The position numbers and the translations under genes are program-made. Positions 50,797-59,936 of a DNA stretch of 64,000 nucleotides are shown here, piece after piece. The notes under the pieces were generated by a model. That model saw nothing but the letters and a program-made list of their open reading frames with translations. It did no database searches and was not told the DNA's origin. Location of the stretch: positions 62,001 through 126,000 of the forward strand of contig JBBFLE010000003.1 of the NCBI GenBank assembly GCA_037481695.1. Direction: 5' to 3'. The DNA comes from a bacterium. Lineage in GTDB: Bacteria; Desulfobacterota; Desulfocorpusculales; Desulfocorpusculum. The first letter of the stretch is position 1; each line of letters opens with the position of its first letter.

Positions 50797-52683
50797 TCAA
50801 TCCTTGAAGGCTGGGATTACAACCTTGAAGAGAGCACCGCTACCCGGGGTGGACTCCACATGGATGCTTCCTCCATGTTCCTCGACTATTTTTTTTGTCA
50901 CCAACAAACCCAGGCCGCTTCCCTTGGAGCCCTTGGTGGAGACCGACTTCTTGAAGAGCAGCTCCATTATCTCCGGTTCTATTCCAGGCCCGTTGTCCTG
51001 GACCTCAAAGACCGCTGTTCCGTCCTCTTGGCATTGATACCTGAGCAAGACCCGGCTTGGACTGGATCCGCACCAGCCACGGCAGGCCTCTATGGCATTG
51101 CTCAACAGGTCCGTGAGCACAGTATGGAGACCCCTGGGATCCACCCTAATGGTTTTGCAGACCCCCGCAGCCTCCAGCTCCATGCACACCCCCGCCTCCC
51201 TGGCAGGACAGCAAAGCAGCTCCATTACCTCCCGGCAGATCTCTCCAGGATCAATCTCTTCCAAGGCCGGAGTCCTTTCCCTGGACAAGAAAAGTATGTC
51301 CCTCACCAGGGCCGAGATGCGATTCACGTTTCCCTTCACCATGTTCCAGCCCTTGGCCAGCAACTCCTGGTTGTTCTTCCCAAGGGCAGCGTCCACCACA
51401 TAAAGGCCGCCTTCCAGTCCGCCCAAGATATTCTTTATGGTGTGGGAAATCCCCGCCACTGTCTCACCCAACAGAACCAGTTCCTTTTGAAGCTCTTTGA
51501 TCTGGGTGATATCGACAAAGATCTCCATGACAGCCTGGATCCTTCCCCCTTCCCCCCGGATGGGAGCTGAGTGGACCAGGAAACTGTGTTCTTTCCCATC
51601 TGCCAGCCTCCTCATCCTCTCCAGGCCGTGAACCTGACCATCGGCAAAGCTCCTCAGGGTGGGACAATCCTTACACAGTTCCTCTCCGCCCAAGGGGGTT
51701 TCCCTGCAAAGCTTACCTGTGTTGTCCCCGAAGGTATCCATGTAGCTTCTGTTGAGCTTCTTTATCCTCAGCTCCTGATCCAGAACCATGATGTGCACCG
51801 GCACCTCGTGGAACAGGGTGCGGAACTCCTCCCGGCTCTGGAGAAGCTTTTTCTGCCTGTCTTCTATCTGCCTGCTCATCTCATTGAAGATCTTGGTGAG
51901 CTGGCTTAGCTCATCTTGCCCCCGAACCGGAATTTGCAGCCCATAGTCCCCCTTGCCCATGCGCACCGCAGAGTCCACCAGATAACGCACTGGCCTGTGA
52001 ACGAACCTGATGAGAAAAAAGAATCCCAGGCAGGAGGCTGCTGTAAAAAGCACGAGGCCAAAGGCCAGGGCATGTCTCAGGCCCTTGGCCACTTCACCAT
52101 GCACATCTTCCAGGGAACGATGAATCTCCAAGACCCCCAACACCCTGTGCTCAGGGGGGTGTCTATGGCAGGGGGCCTCATAACAGCTTCGCTCCCCGAA
52201 GATGGGGGCAACTATTGCAAGGGCTCCGATTCCTCCATCCTTGACCATGAAGATTCTGTCCCTTACTTGAGCAGGGATTTCCGTGCTCTGAGGGGTATGA
52301 CAGACCCTACAGGAAGTCGCATCCTTGCCTAGGCTGAGCCCTAGAGAACCAGCGTCACTGGCGTATCTTACAGTGCCCTCTCGGCTGTATATCCTAACGC
52401 TTAGCACATTTTTTTGCTCACCAGCCGTCTTTATTATGTCCTCGATTCCCTCGGGATGGTTGGCCTGCATGCTCCTCACACTGTTTCTAAGTACAATGCC
52501 ACTTAGCTCCACCAGCTCTTTCTTCACAGCTTCCCGCAGTGATTCGAACTCGTAGTAGAGAAAGTACAAACAAAACAGTCCCACGCAGGCCCCGATCCCC
52601 ACGCCCAGGAAAAGACACAGCTTAAAACTCAAACTTTTCTTGAGACTTAGCTGAACTTCCTTCTCTTTTATTGGGAACCTCAT
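50797..52683 (-). CDS. Heme-c-binding membrane sensor histidine kinase
   Basis: 628 residues. Helix ~20-45, periplasmic sensor domain ~45-210, second helix ~210-230, HAMP ~232-285, PAS ~290-400, HisKA with H-box GISHTIKNILGG, HATPase (LTDLLSNAIEA, DNGPGIEPEI, KGSGLGLLVTKK). The periplasmic domain has CRVCH (CxxCH, heme c) and CYEAPCH (CX4CH), so it probably carries one or two c-type hemes for redox or gas sensing. The PAS domain contains CRET and CKDCP cysteines that could bind a further metal centre. Its partner receiver is encoded just upstream. Confidence 0.88.
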   Translation of the reverse strand: MRFPIKEKEVQLSLKKSLSFKLCLFLGVGIGACVGLFCLYFLYYEFESLREAVKKELVELSGIVLRNSVRSMQANHPEGIEDIIKTAGEQKNVLSVRIYSREGTVRYASDAGSLGLSLGKDATSCRVCHTPQSTEIPAQVRDRIFMVKDGGIGALAIVAPIFGERSCYEAPCHRHPPEHRVLGVLEIHRSLEDVHGEVAKGLRHALAFGLVLFTAASCLGFFFLIRFVHRPVRYLVDSAVRMGKGDYGLQIPVRGQDELSQLTKIFNEMSRQIEDRQKKLLQSREEFRTLFHEVPVHIMVLDQELRIKKLNRSYMDTFGDNTGKLCRETPLGGEELCKDCPTLRSFADGQVHGLERMRRLADGKEHSFLVHSAPIRGEGGRIQAVMEIFVDITQIKELQKELVLLGETVAGISHTIKNILGGLEGGLYVVDAALGKNNQELLAKGWNMVKGNVNRISALVRDILFLSRERTPALEEIDPGEICREVMELLCCPAREAGVCMELEAAGVCKTIRVDPRGLHTVLTDLLSNAIEACRGWCGSSPSRVLLRYQCQEDGTAVFEVQDNGPGIEPEIMELLFKKSVSTKGSKGSGLGLLVTKKIVEEHGGSIHVESTPGSGALFKVVIPAFKD

Positions 52684-52906
52684 GCGGAGTTTGCCTCAGA
52701 TGGGAGCAGCAAAGCTATCCTCCAGCCGGGAAACAAGAGAAACACACCCTCACCCCTTGAAATAGGTGTGGCAATAGATCCACCTTGGCCTAAATGGGGC
52801 ACCAGTTCCGTTTCCGATCCCTTTTGCCCTGCCCTTGGAAAGAGCCTTCCAGAGAAAAGAGGGGTTTTTCTCTCAGGGCCCTTCCATTATTTTCAGGAGG
52901 CTCAAC

Positions 52907-53299
52907 TCAGGCTCCAGGCCCCAAGATGTTGCCAACGGTTTTCACAAGAGCCTTAGGATCCACGGGCTTCTCAAGGTATGCGGCAGGCACTCTGGTGCGA
53001 AGCCCCTCAAAGAACTTCTTGTGGTCTCCTCCCATCACCTCCTTGATCCCCGTGATCAACACTACTGGGATGTCTTTGTACCGCTCGTCCTTTTTCAGAT
53101 CCCTGAAGAGGTTGATCCCGGTCTTATCAGGCATTATCAGATCCAGGAGAATGAGATCGGGCCGGGTGGACTTCAAGAACTCCAGACCCTCTTGGGCACT
53201 GTTGACCCCGCTCACCGAGTATCCCTTTTCCTCCAAGACAGTGGAGTAAAAGGTCACCATGTCCGGCTCGTCGTCTATCACCAGAATCTTCTTTCCCAT
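52907..53299 (-). CDS. Single-domain response regulator
   Basis: 130 residues, a stand-alone receiver: acidic pocket DDEPDM, phospho-acceptor LILLDLIMPDKTG, Thr in VVLITGI and the Lys in YLEKPVDPK all present. No output domain, so it works as a phospho-relay or by protein contact. ATG 53299 follows AGGAGGGATTCTGCG; the longer in-frame start is unlikely. The heme-c kinase gene follows 223 bases downstream on the same strand. Confidence 0.9.
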   Translation of the reverse strand: MGKKILVIDDEPDMVTFYSTVLEEKGYSVSGVNSAQEGLEFLKSTRPDLILLDLIMPDKTGINLFRDLKKDERYKDIPVVLITGIKEVMGGDHKKFFEGLRTRVPAAYLEKPVDPKALVKTVGNILGPGA

Positions 53300-53576
53300 C
53301 GCAGAATCCCTCCTGATTCCCTTGGCTTTTAAGTAATCATGCATATGGACCACCACTGCCATGAGACCAATCCCCCCCTTCCAAGCCAAGACCTGGGCCT
53401 GCTACAGCACCGAGGAACTTGCGCTTTACACCCTACTCTTTGAATCGAGTTTAACTTTTAGTAACCATGAGTGCAATAGTATGGAATAACCGATGCCAAA
53501 AATTCCCGAGAGAAGGTAGGTTAAATTATTTCCAGAGGGCACTATTCTTGTCTGGAGCTCAGAGTGGGGGTTGCTC

Positions 53577-54413
53577 TCAACCTAAAATCGCCAACCCGTT
53601 TCCCAGCACCACAGAACGCTGGGTCCTTGCCTGCACTATGTATTGTCCCTGGCCTTTATGCCAGGCCTCTGTGATGAGGGTGTCTCCAGGGTACACCACG
53701 TCTGTAAATCTGGCTCCGAATTCTTTGAAAAGCCCCACGTCCCCTCGGCATAGTCCATTGATCAAAGCCCTGGTTGCATACCCGAATGTGCACATCCCGT
53801 GTAGAATTGGCCTGGAGAATCCCACCTTCTGGGCCACATCCGGATCTATGTGAAGGGGATTTAAGTCTCCGCATAGCCTGTAAAGGGCAGCCTGATTGCC
53901 TGGTATTGTGGACATGAAACGCATGCTGGGTTCTTCCCCCACAGGAGGCTCTATCTTTTTGCTTTTGGGACCGGAGGCCCCGCCGAAGCCTCCGGCACCA
54001 AGGTAAAAGGCCACATGTTTTACTTCAAACAGAGGCTCTCCCTCCATGGTGCTTCCTCGGGAGATGAAATGAATCACGGCCGCCTTACCCTTGTCGAAGA
54101 CATCTGTGATCCTTCCCGTAACCTTGATCTGGCCTTGGGGAGGAAGGGGAGCCATGACCCTTACATGCTGTTCTCCATGCAGCACTCTTGGAGGGTTTTG
54201 CTCCTCTACGAAATCCCTCACAACCGCCCCTGCCAGCAACCCGGCAAAACTTGGGTACACCTTTAGCCCTCCCCTGGCCCCTTCGTAAACAAAATCCAGA
54301 TCCTCTGCCTCGGCCCCGATACCCAAGGCGTAAAGCACCACATCCTTCCAGGTGTAACTCACAGTATTCTCTCTAGGCTCCAGCCACTTGGCCACCCAAT
54401 CCGGATAATTCAT
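53577..54413 (-). CDS. MaoC-type (R)-specific enoyl-CoA hydratase
   Basis: 278 residues with two hot-dog domains, as in eukaryote-type hydratase 2 and related MaoC proteins. The catalytic hydratase motif is in the second half: YRLCGDLNPLHIDPDVAQKVGF (Asp...His) followed by RPILHGMCTFG. ATG 54413 follows GAGGAGGTGCTCTGAC. It would hydrate trans-2-enoyl-CoA to (R)-3-hydroxyacyl-CoA; fatty acid or aromatic degradation genes lie a few kilobases away (57.4-64 kb) but not in the same operon. Confidence 0.88.
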   Translation of the reverse strand: MNYPDWVAKWLEPRENTVSYTWKDVVLYALGIGAEAEDLDFVYEGARGGLKVYPSFAGLLAGAVVRDFVEEQNPPRVLHGEQHVRVMAPLPPQGQIKVTGRITDVFDKGKAAVIHFISRGSTMEGEPLFEVKHVAFYLGAGGFGGASGPKSKKIEPPVGEEPSMRFMSTIPGNQAALYRLCGDLNPLHIDPDVAQKVGFSRPILHGMCTFGYATRALINGLCRGDVGLFKEFGARFTDVVYPGDTLITEAWHKGQGQYIVQARTQRSVVLGNGLAILG

Positions 54414-54787
54414 GTCAGAGCACCTCCTCAACCCATTTCCCGGATCCATCTCACAGAACCACTCCAGGGGCGATCCTCAAGAATTCTCGTCCCTTTCATA
54501 CCCCAGCCCCATGGCTTAGTCAACCCAAGACCCAAGATTCTTCACAGGTTAAAACAAAAGCAACCAGCTCCAGGCTCCTTAGTTTCATGCTGACAAGAAA
54601 GAATACCCCAAGAAAAATAAAGCCCTGGAGCCGACTGTATTCCAGAGGGGGTTCCTGTAGGCTACCAAAAATGCTATTTTTTCTTTGTCAGGCTCTTCTG
54701 AAAGGGTGGCCTCCAAAGAATGCTTCTGGCGGCTCAGTGGCCTTAAGGCTCCGGTTTGGTTCCCGGTAGAGTCCAAGGGGGACAGGC
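54414..54787. other. Intergenic region, MaoC gene / DUF4126 gene
   Basis: 374 bases between divergent genes, AT-richer than its surroundings. GCTCCAGG and CCTGGAGC near 54567-54634 could pair over a ~50-base loop. No gene, riboswitch or clear promoter was recognised. Confidence 0.45.
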
Positions 54788-55477
54788 ATGGAACAGCTCA
54801 ATCACGTGGCCGGGATCATTGCTTTGACTATGGGTGTGGGCTGGGCAAGCGGCATAAATCTTTATGCGGCCATACTGATGCTTGGTATTCTGGGGGCAAC
54901 AGGAAACATGGTTTTGCCAGCAGGGCTTCAAGTGCTGGCCAATCCCCTGGTAATAGCTGCTGCAGGTTTCATGTACATGGTGGAGTTTTTTGCAGACAAG
55001 GTACCTGGTGTGGATTCAGGATGGGATGCTCTTCACACATTCGTTCGCATCCCTGCAGGGGCGCTTCTGGCAGCTGGTGCGGTGGGCCCTACCAACCCAG
55101 CCGTGAGCCTGGCAGCCGCCATAGCAGGAGGAGCAATGGCAGCAGGCAGCCATGCCACCAAGGCTGGCACGAGGGTGCTCATCAATGCATCTCCAGAGCC
55201 TTTTAGCAACTGGACGGCCTCTTTCACAGAGGATGTGGTGGTCATAGTGGGTCTTTGGACAGCTCTGAACCATCCCTGGCTGTTCCTTTTGCTCATGGTG
55301 GCCTTTATCTTGTTGATGATCTGGCTTCTTCCCAGGCTCTGGAGGGCCATCAAGAAGGTCTTTGGTTTTGCACAGTATCTTTTCTCTAGGCGCAAAACCA
55401 GAGCCCCGGAAGAAGCCCTTGTAAGAAAAGACTCTCTGGGGCTAAAAGAAGAGAAATCGGCTGCATCTCAAAGCTAA
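54788..55477 (+). CDS. DUF4126 family membrane protein
   Basis: 229 residues. The start IALTMGVGWASGINLYAAILMLGILG, the middle VEFFADKVPGVDSGWDALHTFVRIPAGALLAA and GGAMAAGSHATKAGTRVLINASPEPFSNW are typical of DUF4126 membrane proteins, whose function is unknown. About five membrane helices and a basic cytoplasmic tail. ATG follows AAGGGGGACAGGC. Confidence 0.85.
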   Translation: MEQLNHVAGIIALTMGVGWASGINLYAAILMLGILGATGNMVLPAGLQVLANPLVIAAAGFMYMVEFFADKVPGVDSGWDALHTFVRIPAGALLAAGAVGPTNPAVSLAAAIAGGAMAAGSHATKAGTRVLINASPEPFSNWTASFTEDVVVIVGLWTALNHPWLFLLLMVAFILLMIWLLPRLWRAIKKVFGFAQYLFSRRKTRAPEEALVRKDSLGLKEEKSAASQS

Positions 55478-55591
55478 ACACTCCCCTGCCTTAAGCGATT
55501 GGGGCTGAACTCATGCAGAGCGCTCACCACCTGAACTCCCATGGCCGCTTTGCCCCTGAGCATTATGCAGGCTCAAACCATAAGGTAAAGG

Positions 55592-57223
55592 CTATTTGCT
55601 CTTGAGCATTTCCTTTCTGGCCTCTTCCAACATCTTTATGCCTTTTTGAGAGATGTCCATGGACCTTGCCAGGGACTCCCTGGCTGCCTCTGGATTGTGG
55701 AAGCCATCAGAGTTCTCTGCAGTCCACCATTCCCAATAGATATGAGCCTGATCATGAAGTTTCCTGGCCTCTTTGAGCACTTCCTGTGGGACACCTGCCT
55801 CTCGGGCCCTGGCGAAAGCATCTATGAATTGGCCAAGCCAGAATTCGGCTTTGGTGATCTTCCCCCGGATGTAGTTCTGTATGGCGTCCACCTGATATTC
55901 CGCTTCCCCTTCCTTCCAATAGGGATGACATTTCACACAGGTATCTTTGAGCAGGTACCTAGCACTTCTTTGGCCGTGCCAGGTATACTTCTTCTCCCCT
56001 TTCTTAACCTTGGGCATATGGCAATCCTTGCACTCTACCCCGGCCCGCTCATGTTTGCTCATCCAGAAGGTCTCTGTCTCAGGGTGCTGAAGTTTGGAGA
56101 GGGAAGCGCCGGTTATCCCATGTTTGAAGTCCTTGAACTTGTATTCCTCCATCTTCTTGGCGTAATCGAAAACATTCACCCACTGAAAAAGATTGGTCCT
56201 CTTGTCCGCCATGCCCACAGCATTTCCTGTCTCGGGTTCATGGCCGGGGTTGCAGTTGTATTCCACATGACACTGGGCGCACATGAGGATGGAGTCCGAC
56301 CTGTTTAAGATCCCTATGGCCCTGAAATCCCGGAACATCACCTTGGTTATGGTGGTCTTACGGCTCTTTTCAGGATCGTAGGGATACGTGCCGGCCCCCC
56401 TGTCCACCACGGCCTCGATGAGGGCGTCACGCACCACCCTGGGTTGTGCGGAGTGAGGATCATGACAGATGTAGCAGTTTATGGGGTGGCGAAGCTCCCG
56501 AACGAATTCCACCACCTTGGAGGTCCTGTCCCATCTGGCCCCAGGATCCTTCTCCCCCATATATTTCCACTTGAGGATGTGATCCTGGGTCTTACAGCTC
56601 AAGCACACGGGATTGGCTGCAGTGGCTGTCTGGGGCAAGAAAACTTTCTGGTCCGAGCTGCCAGGCTCCTTGTCCACCAGCAGATCCCAGACGTTTTTCT
56701 CGGCTCCTTTGGCATCGCTTATCTTGGTCCAGTCCTTGAGCTGGAATCTTCCACCATAGGCCCTGTCAACTATCAAATGGTCCAGCAACGCGAAAATGTG
56801 GCTTCTGGGCTCCGCATGCTCCTTGGTGAACCCATGGGGCATGGAAAGCTTGTCAAATAAGGGGGATCGGCTCTTGAAGGTGGCCTTTTCCACTCTGGCC
56901 TTGGACTGGAGGTTGGGGGCCACAAAGGATTCATATTGCTCCTTGTGGCACTTGCCACAAGCCAGATGGTCTGTCCTGGTCAAGGGCACCTGGGATGGAT
57001 CCCCCAGGTGTTTTTCCAGGGCTTCATGGCAACTGGAGCAGCTCACCCCAGTGTGCTTTCCCGCGGATCTAAATTCTTTTATCTCGCTGTGGCAACCAAA
57101 ACAGGTGTCCTCTTTCCATTGGGCTGCCTTTGCTCTTGCTGCCTGCGCCTGGACATCCGGGATCTCCAGGAAAAACACCAGAGCCATCCAACCCATAGCC
57201 AGCAAGAAAAACCCTCTTCTCAT
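55592..57223 (-). CDS. Octaheme cytochrome c nitrite reductase-like protein
   Basis: 543 residues with a signal peptide (RRGFFLLAMGWMALVFFLEI ... VQA). Eight heme sites in order: CFGCH, CSSCH, CGKCH, CLSCK, CYICH, CAQCH, CKDCH, CVKCH. The Lys-ligated CxxCK at the fourth position and CHVEYNC after heme 6 match octaheme nitrite reductases (Thioalkalivibrio type), where the fourth heme is catalytic and a Tyr-x-Cys pair is crosslinked; NrfA itself has five hemes. It is expected to reduce nitrite (or hydroxylamine/sulfite) to ammonium in the periplasm. ATG 57223 follows GGAGGACTGGGG. No NrfH-type quinol partner adjoins. Confidence 0.85.
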   Translation of the reverse strand: MRRGFFLLAMGWMALVFFLEIPDVQAQAARAKAAQWKEDTCFGCHSEIKEFRSAGKHTGVSCSSCHEALEKHLGDPSQVPLTRTDHLACGKCHKEQYESFVAPNLQSKARVEKATFKSRSPLFDKLSMPHGFTKEHAEPRSHIFALLDHLIVDRAYGGRFQLKDWTKISDAKGAEKNVWDLLVDKEPGSSDQKVFLPQTATAANPVCLSCKTQDHILKWKYMGEKDPGARWDRTSKVVEFVRELRHPINCYICHDPHSAQPRVVRDALIEAVVDRGAGTYPYDPEKSRKTTITKVMFRDFRAIGILNRSDSILMCAQCHVEYNCNPGHEPETGNAVGMADKRTNLFQWVNVFDYAKKMEEYKFKDFKHGITGASLSKLQHPETETFWMSKHERAGVECKDCHMPKVKKGEKKYTWHGQRSARYLLKDTCVKCHPYWKEGEAEYQVDAIQNYIRGKITKAEFWLGQFIDAFARAREAGVPQEVLKEARKLHDQAHIYWEWWTAENSDGFHNPEAARESLARSMDISQKGIKMLEEARKEMLKSK

Positions 57224-57254
57224 CCCCCAGTCCTCCATCCGGTAATGTTGGAAG

Positions 57255-57325
57255 AGCAGCTTTTACTTTCTTTACGGCGACAAAAGCTTTTTGTCAACAA
57301 GAAAAGTTGCTTGGGAAAAGCTGCT
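57255..57325. repeat. Wide inverted repeat around the cytochrome promoter
   Basis: AGCAGCTTTT (57255-57264) and AAAAGCTGCT (57316-57325) are perfect ten-base inverted arms 51 bases apart, bracketing the promoter. Could be paired regulator sites. Confidence 0.4.
57269..57297 (-). promoter_or_regulatory. Promoter with operator for the octaheme cytochrome
   Basis: Perfect -35 TTGACA (57297-57292), 17-base spacer, -10 TAAAGA (57274-57269). The inverted repeat GACAAAA-GCT-TTTTGTC (57279-57295) fills the spacer, the expected site for a repressor. Confidence 0.6.
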
Positions 57326-57346
57326 CACCAGTTTTTATTTGGTGAG
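57324..57346. promoter_or_regulatory. Inverted repeat upstream of hydroxyacyl-CoA dehydrogenase operon
   Basis: CTCACCA-N9-TGGTGAG, perfect seven-base arms (57324-57330 and 57340-57346), about 100 bases before the plus-strand operon. Candidate operator. Confidence 0.4.
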
Positions 57347-57447
57347 AGGTCTGGAGAGTTGGTTGAAAAAAAGCCAGATTGGAGTATACATCAAGTAGGG
57401 GGATATCTCCTGCCTGCTGTGGCAGGAATCCCCAGGGAGGTCTGATC

Positions 57448-58305
57448 ATGGAAATAAGTAGACTCGGGGTGGTAGGAGCGGGTCAGATGGGAAGCGGAAT
57501 TGCCCAGGTGGCCCTGGTATCTGGATTGCAGGTGATCATGAGAGATGTGAGCCAGGAATTCCTCCAGAGGGGCAAGGCCCGTATTGTCGGAGATCTGTCT
57601 CGAAGAGTAGAAAAGGGCAAGATCACTTCCTCGCAAATGGAAGAATTCCTGGCAAGGCTCAAGATTACCACGAGCCTTGAGGACCTCAAGGGGTGTGATT
57701 TTGTCATAGAGGCAGCCACCGAAAACCTCCAGATCAAGGCGCAGCTCTTCAGGGAGCTGGAAAACATAGTGCTGGACCATACAGTACTGGCCACCAACAC
57801 TTCCTCTATTTCCATAACCAGGATAGCCTCATTCACCAGAGCTCCCCATAGGGTCATAGGCATGCACTTCTTCAATCCCGTGCCGGTAATGAAATTGGTG
57901 GAAGTGGTCAGGGGTCTCAACACCTCAGAGCAGGCCTTTCAAACCACGTGCGAGTTGACCGAGAAACTGGGCAAGAAGCCCATCGAAGCCAAAGACATGC
58001 CAGGTTTCATCTCCAGCAGGCTCATTTTCAACTACATGAACGAGGGAATATGGGCTCTCTATGAGGGACTGGGCACCCCCGAGCAGATAGACACCATCAT
58101 GCGCATGGGGGCCAACCATCCCATGGGTCCCTTGGAACTGGCTGATTTCGTGGGATTAGACACGGTGCTGGCTGTAATGAGGGTCTTGCAGGAGGCATTC
58201 GGAGACAAGTACAGGCCTTGCCCCCTTCTGGTGCAACTGGTGGAAGCTGGTAGATTGGGGCTCAAGACGGGCCATGGCATTTATGAGCACGGAGGGGACC
58301 GATGA
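57448..58305 (+). CDS. hbd: 3-Hydroxyacyl-CoA (3-hydroxybutyryl-CoA) dehydrogenase
   Basis: 285 residues. NAD-binding GAGQMGSGIAQVAL, catalytic His in GMHFFNPVPVMKLVEVVRG, and C-terminal MGPLELADFVGLDTV. Length fits the short single-domain 3-hydroxybutyryl-CoA dehydrogenase group. Start ATG after AGGGAGGTCTGATC. It overlaps the acyl-CoA dehydrogenase gene by four bases, so beta-oxidation steps are coupled. Confidence 0.94.
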   Translation: MEISRLGVVGAGQMGSGIAQVALVSGLQVIMRDVSQEFLQRGKARIVGDLSRRVEKGKITSSQMEEFLARLKITTSLEDLKGCDFVIEAATENLQIKAQLFRELENIVLDHTVLATNTSSISITRIASFTRAPHRVIGMHFFNPVPVMKLVEVVRGLNTSEQAFQTTCELTEKLGKKPIEAKDMPGFISSRLIFNYMNEGIWALYEGLGTPEQIDTIMRMGANHPMGPLELADFVGLDTVLAVMRVLQEAFGDKYRPCPLLVQLVEAGRLGLKTGHGIYEHGGDR

Positions 58306-59480
58306 TCCGGCTGGAGCTCTCCCCTGAGCAGCTGAAGATCCAAGCTCATGCAAGAAATTTTGCCAGGGAGTTCATTGCTCCTGTGGCAGCCATGCACGAC
58401 AGGGAAGGCAGCTTCCCTTTGGCTTTGCTCCAAAAGGCCCACAAGGAGGGGTTCTTGACCCCCCTTGTGCCCAGGCAGTATGGCGGGTCAGAGATAGGCT
58501 GCTTGGGAGCCTGTTTGCAGGCGGAAGAGCTGGCCAGCGGATGCATGGGCATTTACGTCTCCATATTCGTGAGCAGCCTGGCTCTATATCCCATAGTGCG
58601 TTTCGGTACTCCCGCACAAAAAGAAAGGTTTCTAAAGCCCTTTTGTGAGGAGTTCAGCCTGGCTTCTTACTGCCTCAGCGAGAAAGAGGCCGGCTCTGAT
58701 CCTTCCTCCATGAGAACCCTGGCCATTGCCCAAGGGAACCATTACCTGCTCAACGGCACCAAGATGTGGATAACAAACGGCGGGTACGCGGATCTCTATG
58801 TGGTCTTCGCCACCAAGGATCCGGCATTGAAGCACAAGGGCATACTGGCATTGATCGTGCCCAGAGCTCTGGAAGGGGTTCACCCGGGGGAACCCATAGA
58901 CAAGATGGGCCAGAGGGCCTCCAATACCACACCCGTAAACTTCAAGGAGGTGAAGGTGCCTGTGGAGAACCTTCTGGGAGGTGAGGAGGAAGGTTTCAAG
59001 AAAGCCATGGCTGCCCTGGATGTGACCAGGCCTATCATAGCCTCTGGAGCCGTGGGTCTGGCCCGCTCGGCCATGGAATTGGCAGTATCCTATGCCAGCA
59101 AGAGGGTGCAGTTCTCAAGCCCCATAGCCCAGCAGGGAGCCATACAGACTATTTTGGCAGACATGGCCATATCCGTCTCAGCAGCCAGGCTCCTGGTTTG
59201 GAAGGCCGCCTGGATGGCAGACAATGGGATGAAAAACACAAGGGAGGCTGCCGAGGCCAAGGCCCTGGCAGCGGATGTGGCCATGAGGGTCTCCATTGAC
59301 GCTGTCCAGATCTATGGTGGAATGGGCTACACCAAGTGGCATCCAGTGGAGAAGCTCATGAGGGATGCCAAGGTATTGCAAATCTATGAAGGTACTGCCC
59401 AAATCATGCGAAGAATAATAGCCAGAGAGATGCTCCGGGAGATCTCCATGGGGGATCTCTCATCCCGAAGGGAGCCTTGA
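58302..59480 (+). CDS. Acyl-CoA dehydrogenase
   Basis: 392 residues, FAD enzyme that desaturates acyl-CoA. FAD signatures YCLSEKEAGSD and KMWITNGGYADLYVVF; the catalytic base is the Glu of QIYEGTAQIMRRIIARE, the position used in short-chain enzymes. Sits between a 3-hydroxyacyl-CoA dehydrogenase and a thioredoxin-like gene in the catabolic operon. Chain length specificity cannot be told. Confidence 0.94.
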   Translation: MIRLELSPEQLKIQAHARNFAREFIAPVAAMHDREGSFPLALLQKAHKEGFLTPLVPRQYGGSEIGCLGACLQAEELASGCMGIYVSIFVSSLALYPIVRFGTPAQKERFLKPFCEEFSLASYCLSEKEAGSDPSSMRTLAIAQGNHYLLNGTKMWITNGGYADLYVVFATKDPALKHKGILALIVPRALEGVHPGEPIDKMGQRASNTTPVNFKEVKVPVENLLGGEEEGFKKAMAALDVTRPIIASGAVGLARSAMELAVSYASKRVQFSSPIAQQGAIQTILADMAISVSAARLLVWKAAWMADNGMKNTREAAEAKALAADVAMRVSIDAVQIYGGMGYTKWHPVEKLMRDAKVLQIYEGTAQIMRRIIAREMLREISMGDLSSRREP

Positions 59481-59521
59481 ATTCCCCGAAGGGATAGATT
59501 TCAAATGGAGGTGACAGGCTC

Positions 59522-59803
59522 ATGAAAAAAGAATTTCACCTCTTGGAGTTCTACGGCACAGAATGTTCCCATTGCCGATCCATGGAGCCTCTCATCCAAA
59601 GGCTTCAGGATGAGGAAGGGGTGGAAATAGCCCAACTGGAGGTGTGGCATAATCAGCAAAACGCCAGGCTCTTGCAGCAGTATGACCAGGGGCGTTGTGG
59701 AGGAGTCCCTTTTTTCTACAACACCCTAACAGGTCAGTGGCTGTGCGGAGCAGTGAGCTACGAGAGGCTAAAGGCATGGGCTCTTGGCAAGGCCCAGGCC
59801 TAA
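59522..59803 (+). CDS. Small thioredoxin-like protein
   Basis: 93 residues, cytoplasmic. Thioredoxin-fold start HLLEFYGTECSHCRSM has a CxxC active site (CSHC), and GVPFFYN is the cis-Pro loop. The usual long C-terminal helix is short. It lies between the acyl-CoA dehydrogenase and E1alpha genes; its role there is unknown. Ribosome site GGAGGTGACAGGCTC precedes the ATG. Confidence 0.82.
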   Translation: MKKEFHLLEFYGTECSHCRSMEPLIQRLQDEEGVEIAQLEVWHNQQNARLLQQYDQGRCGGVPFFYNTLTGQWLCGAVSYERLKAWALGKAQA

Positions 59804-59936
59804 CAGGTTTTTGCCGCCCAGATGTATCATAGGTCTTGGAGAGGGAAGATAGCCGCTGGAATTCTGGGAATTCACCAGGCCAGACCGTAGTGTGTGACCC
59901 ATGATTCCGGTTGTTCTGAGGCAGGAGGGAAGGCCC

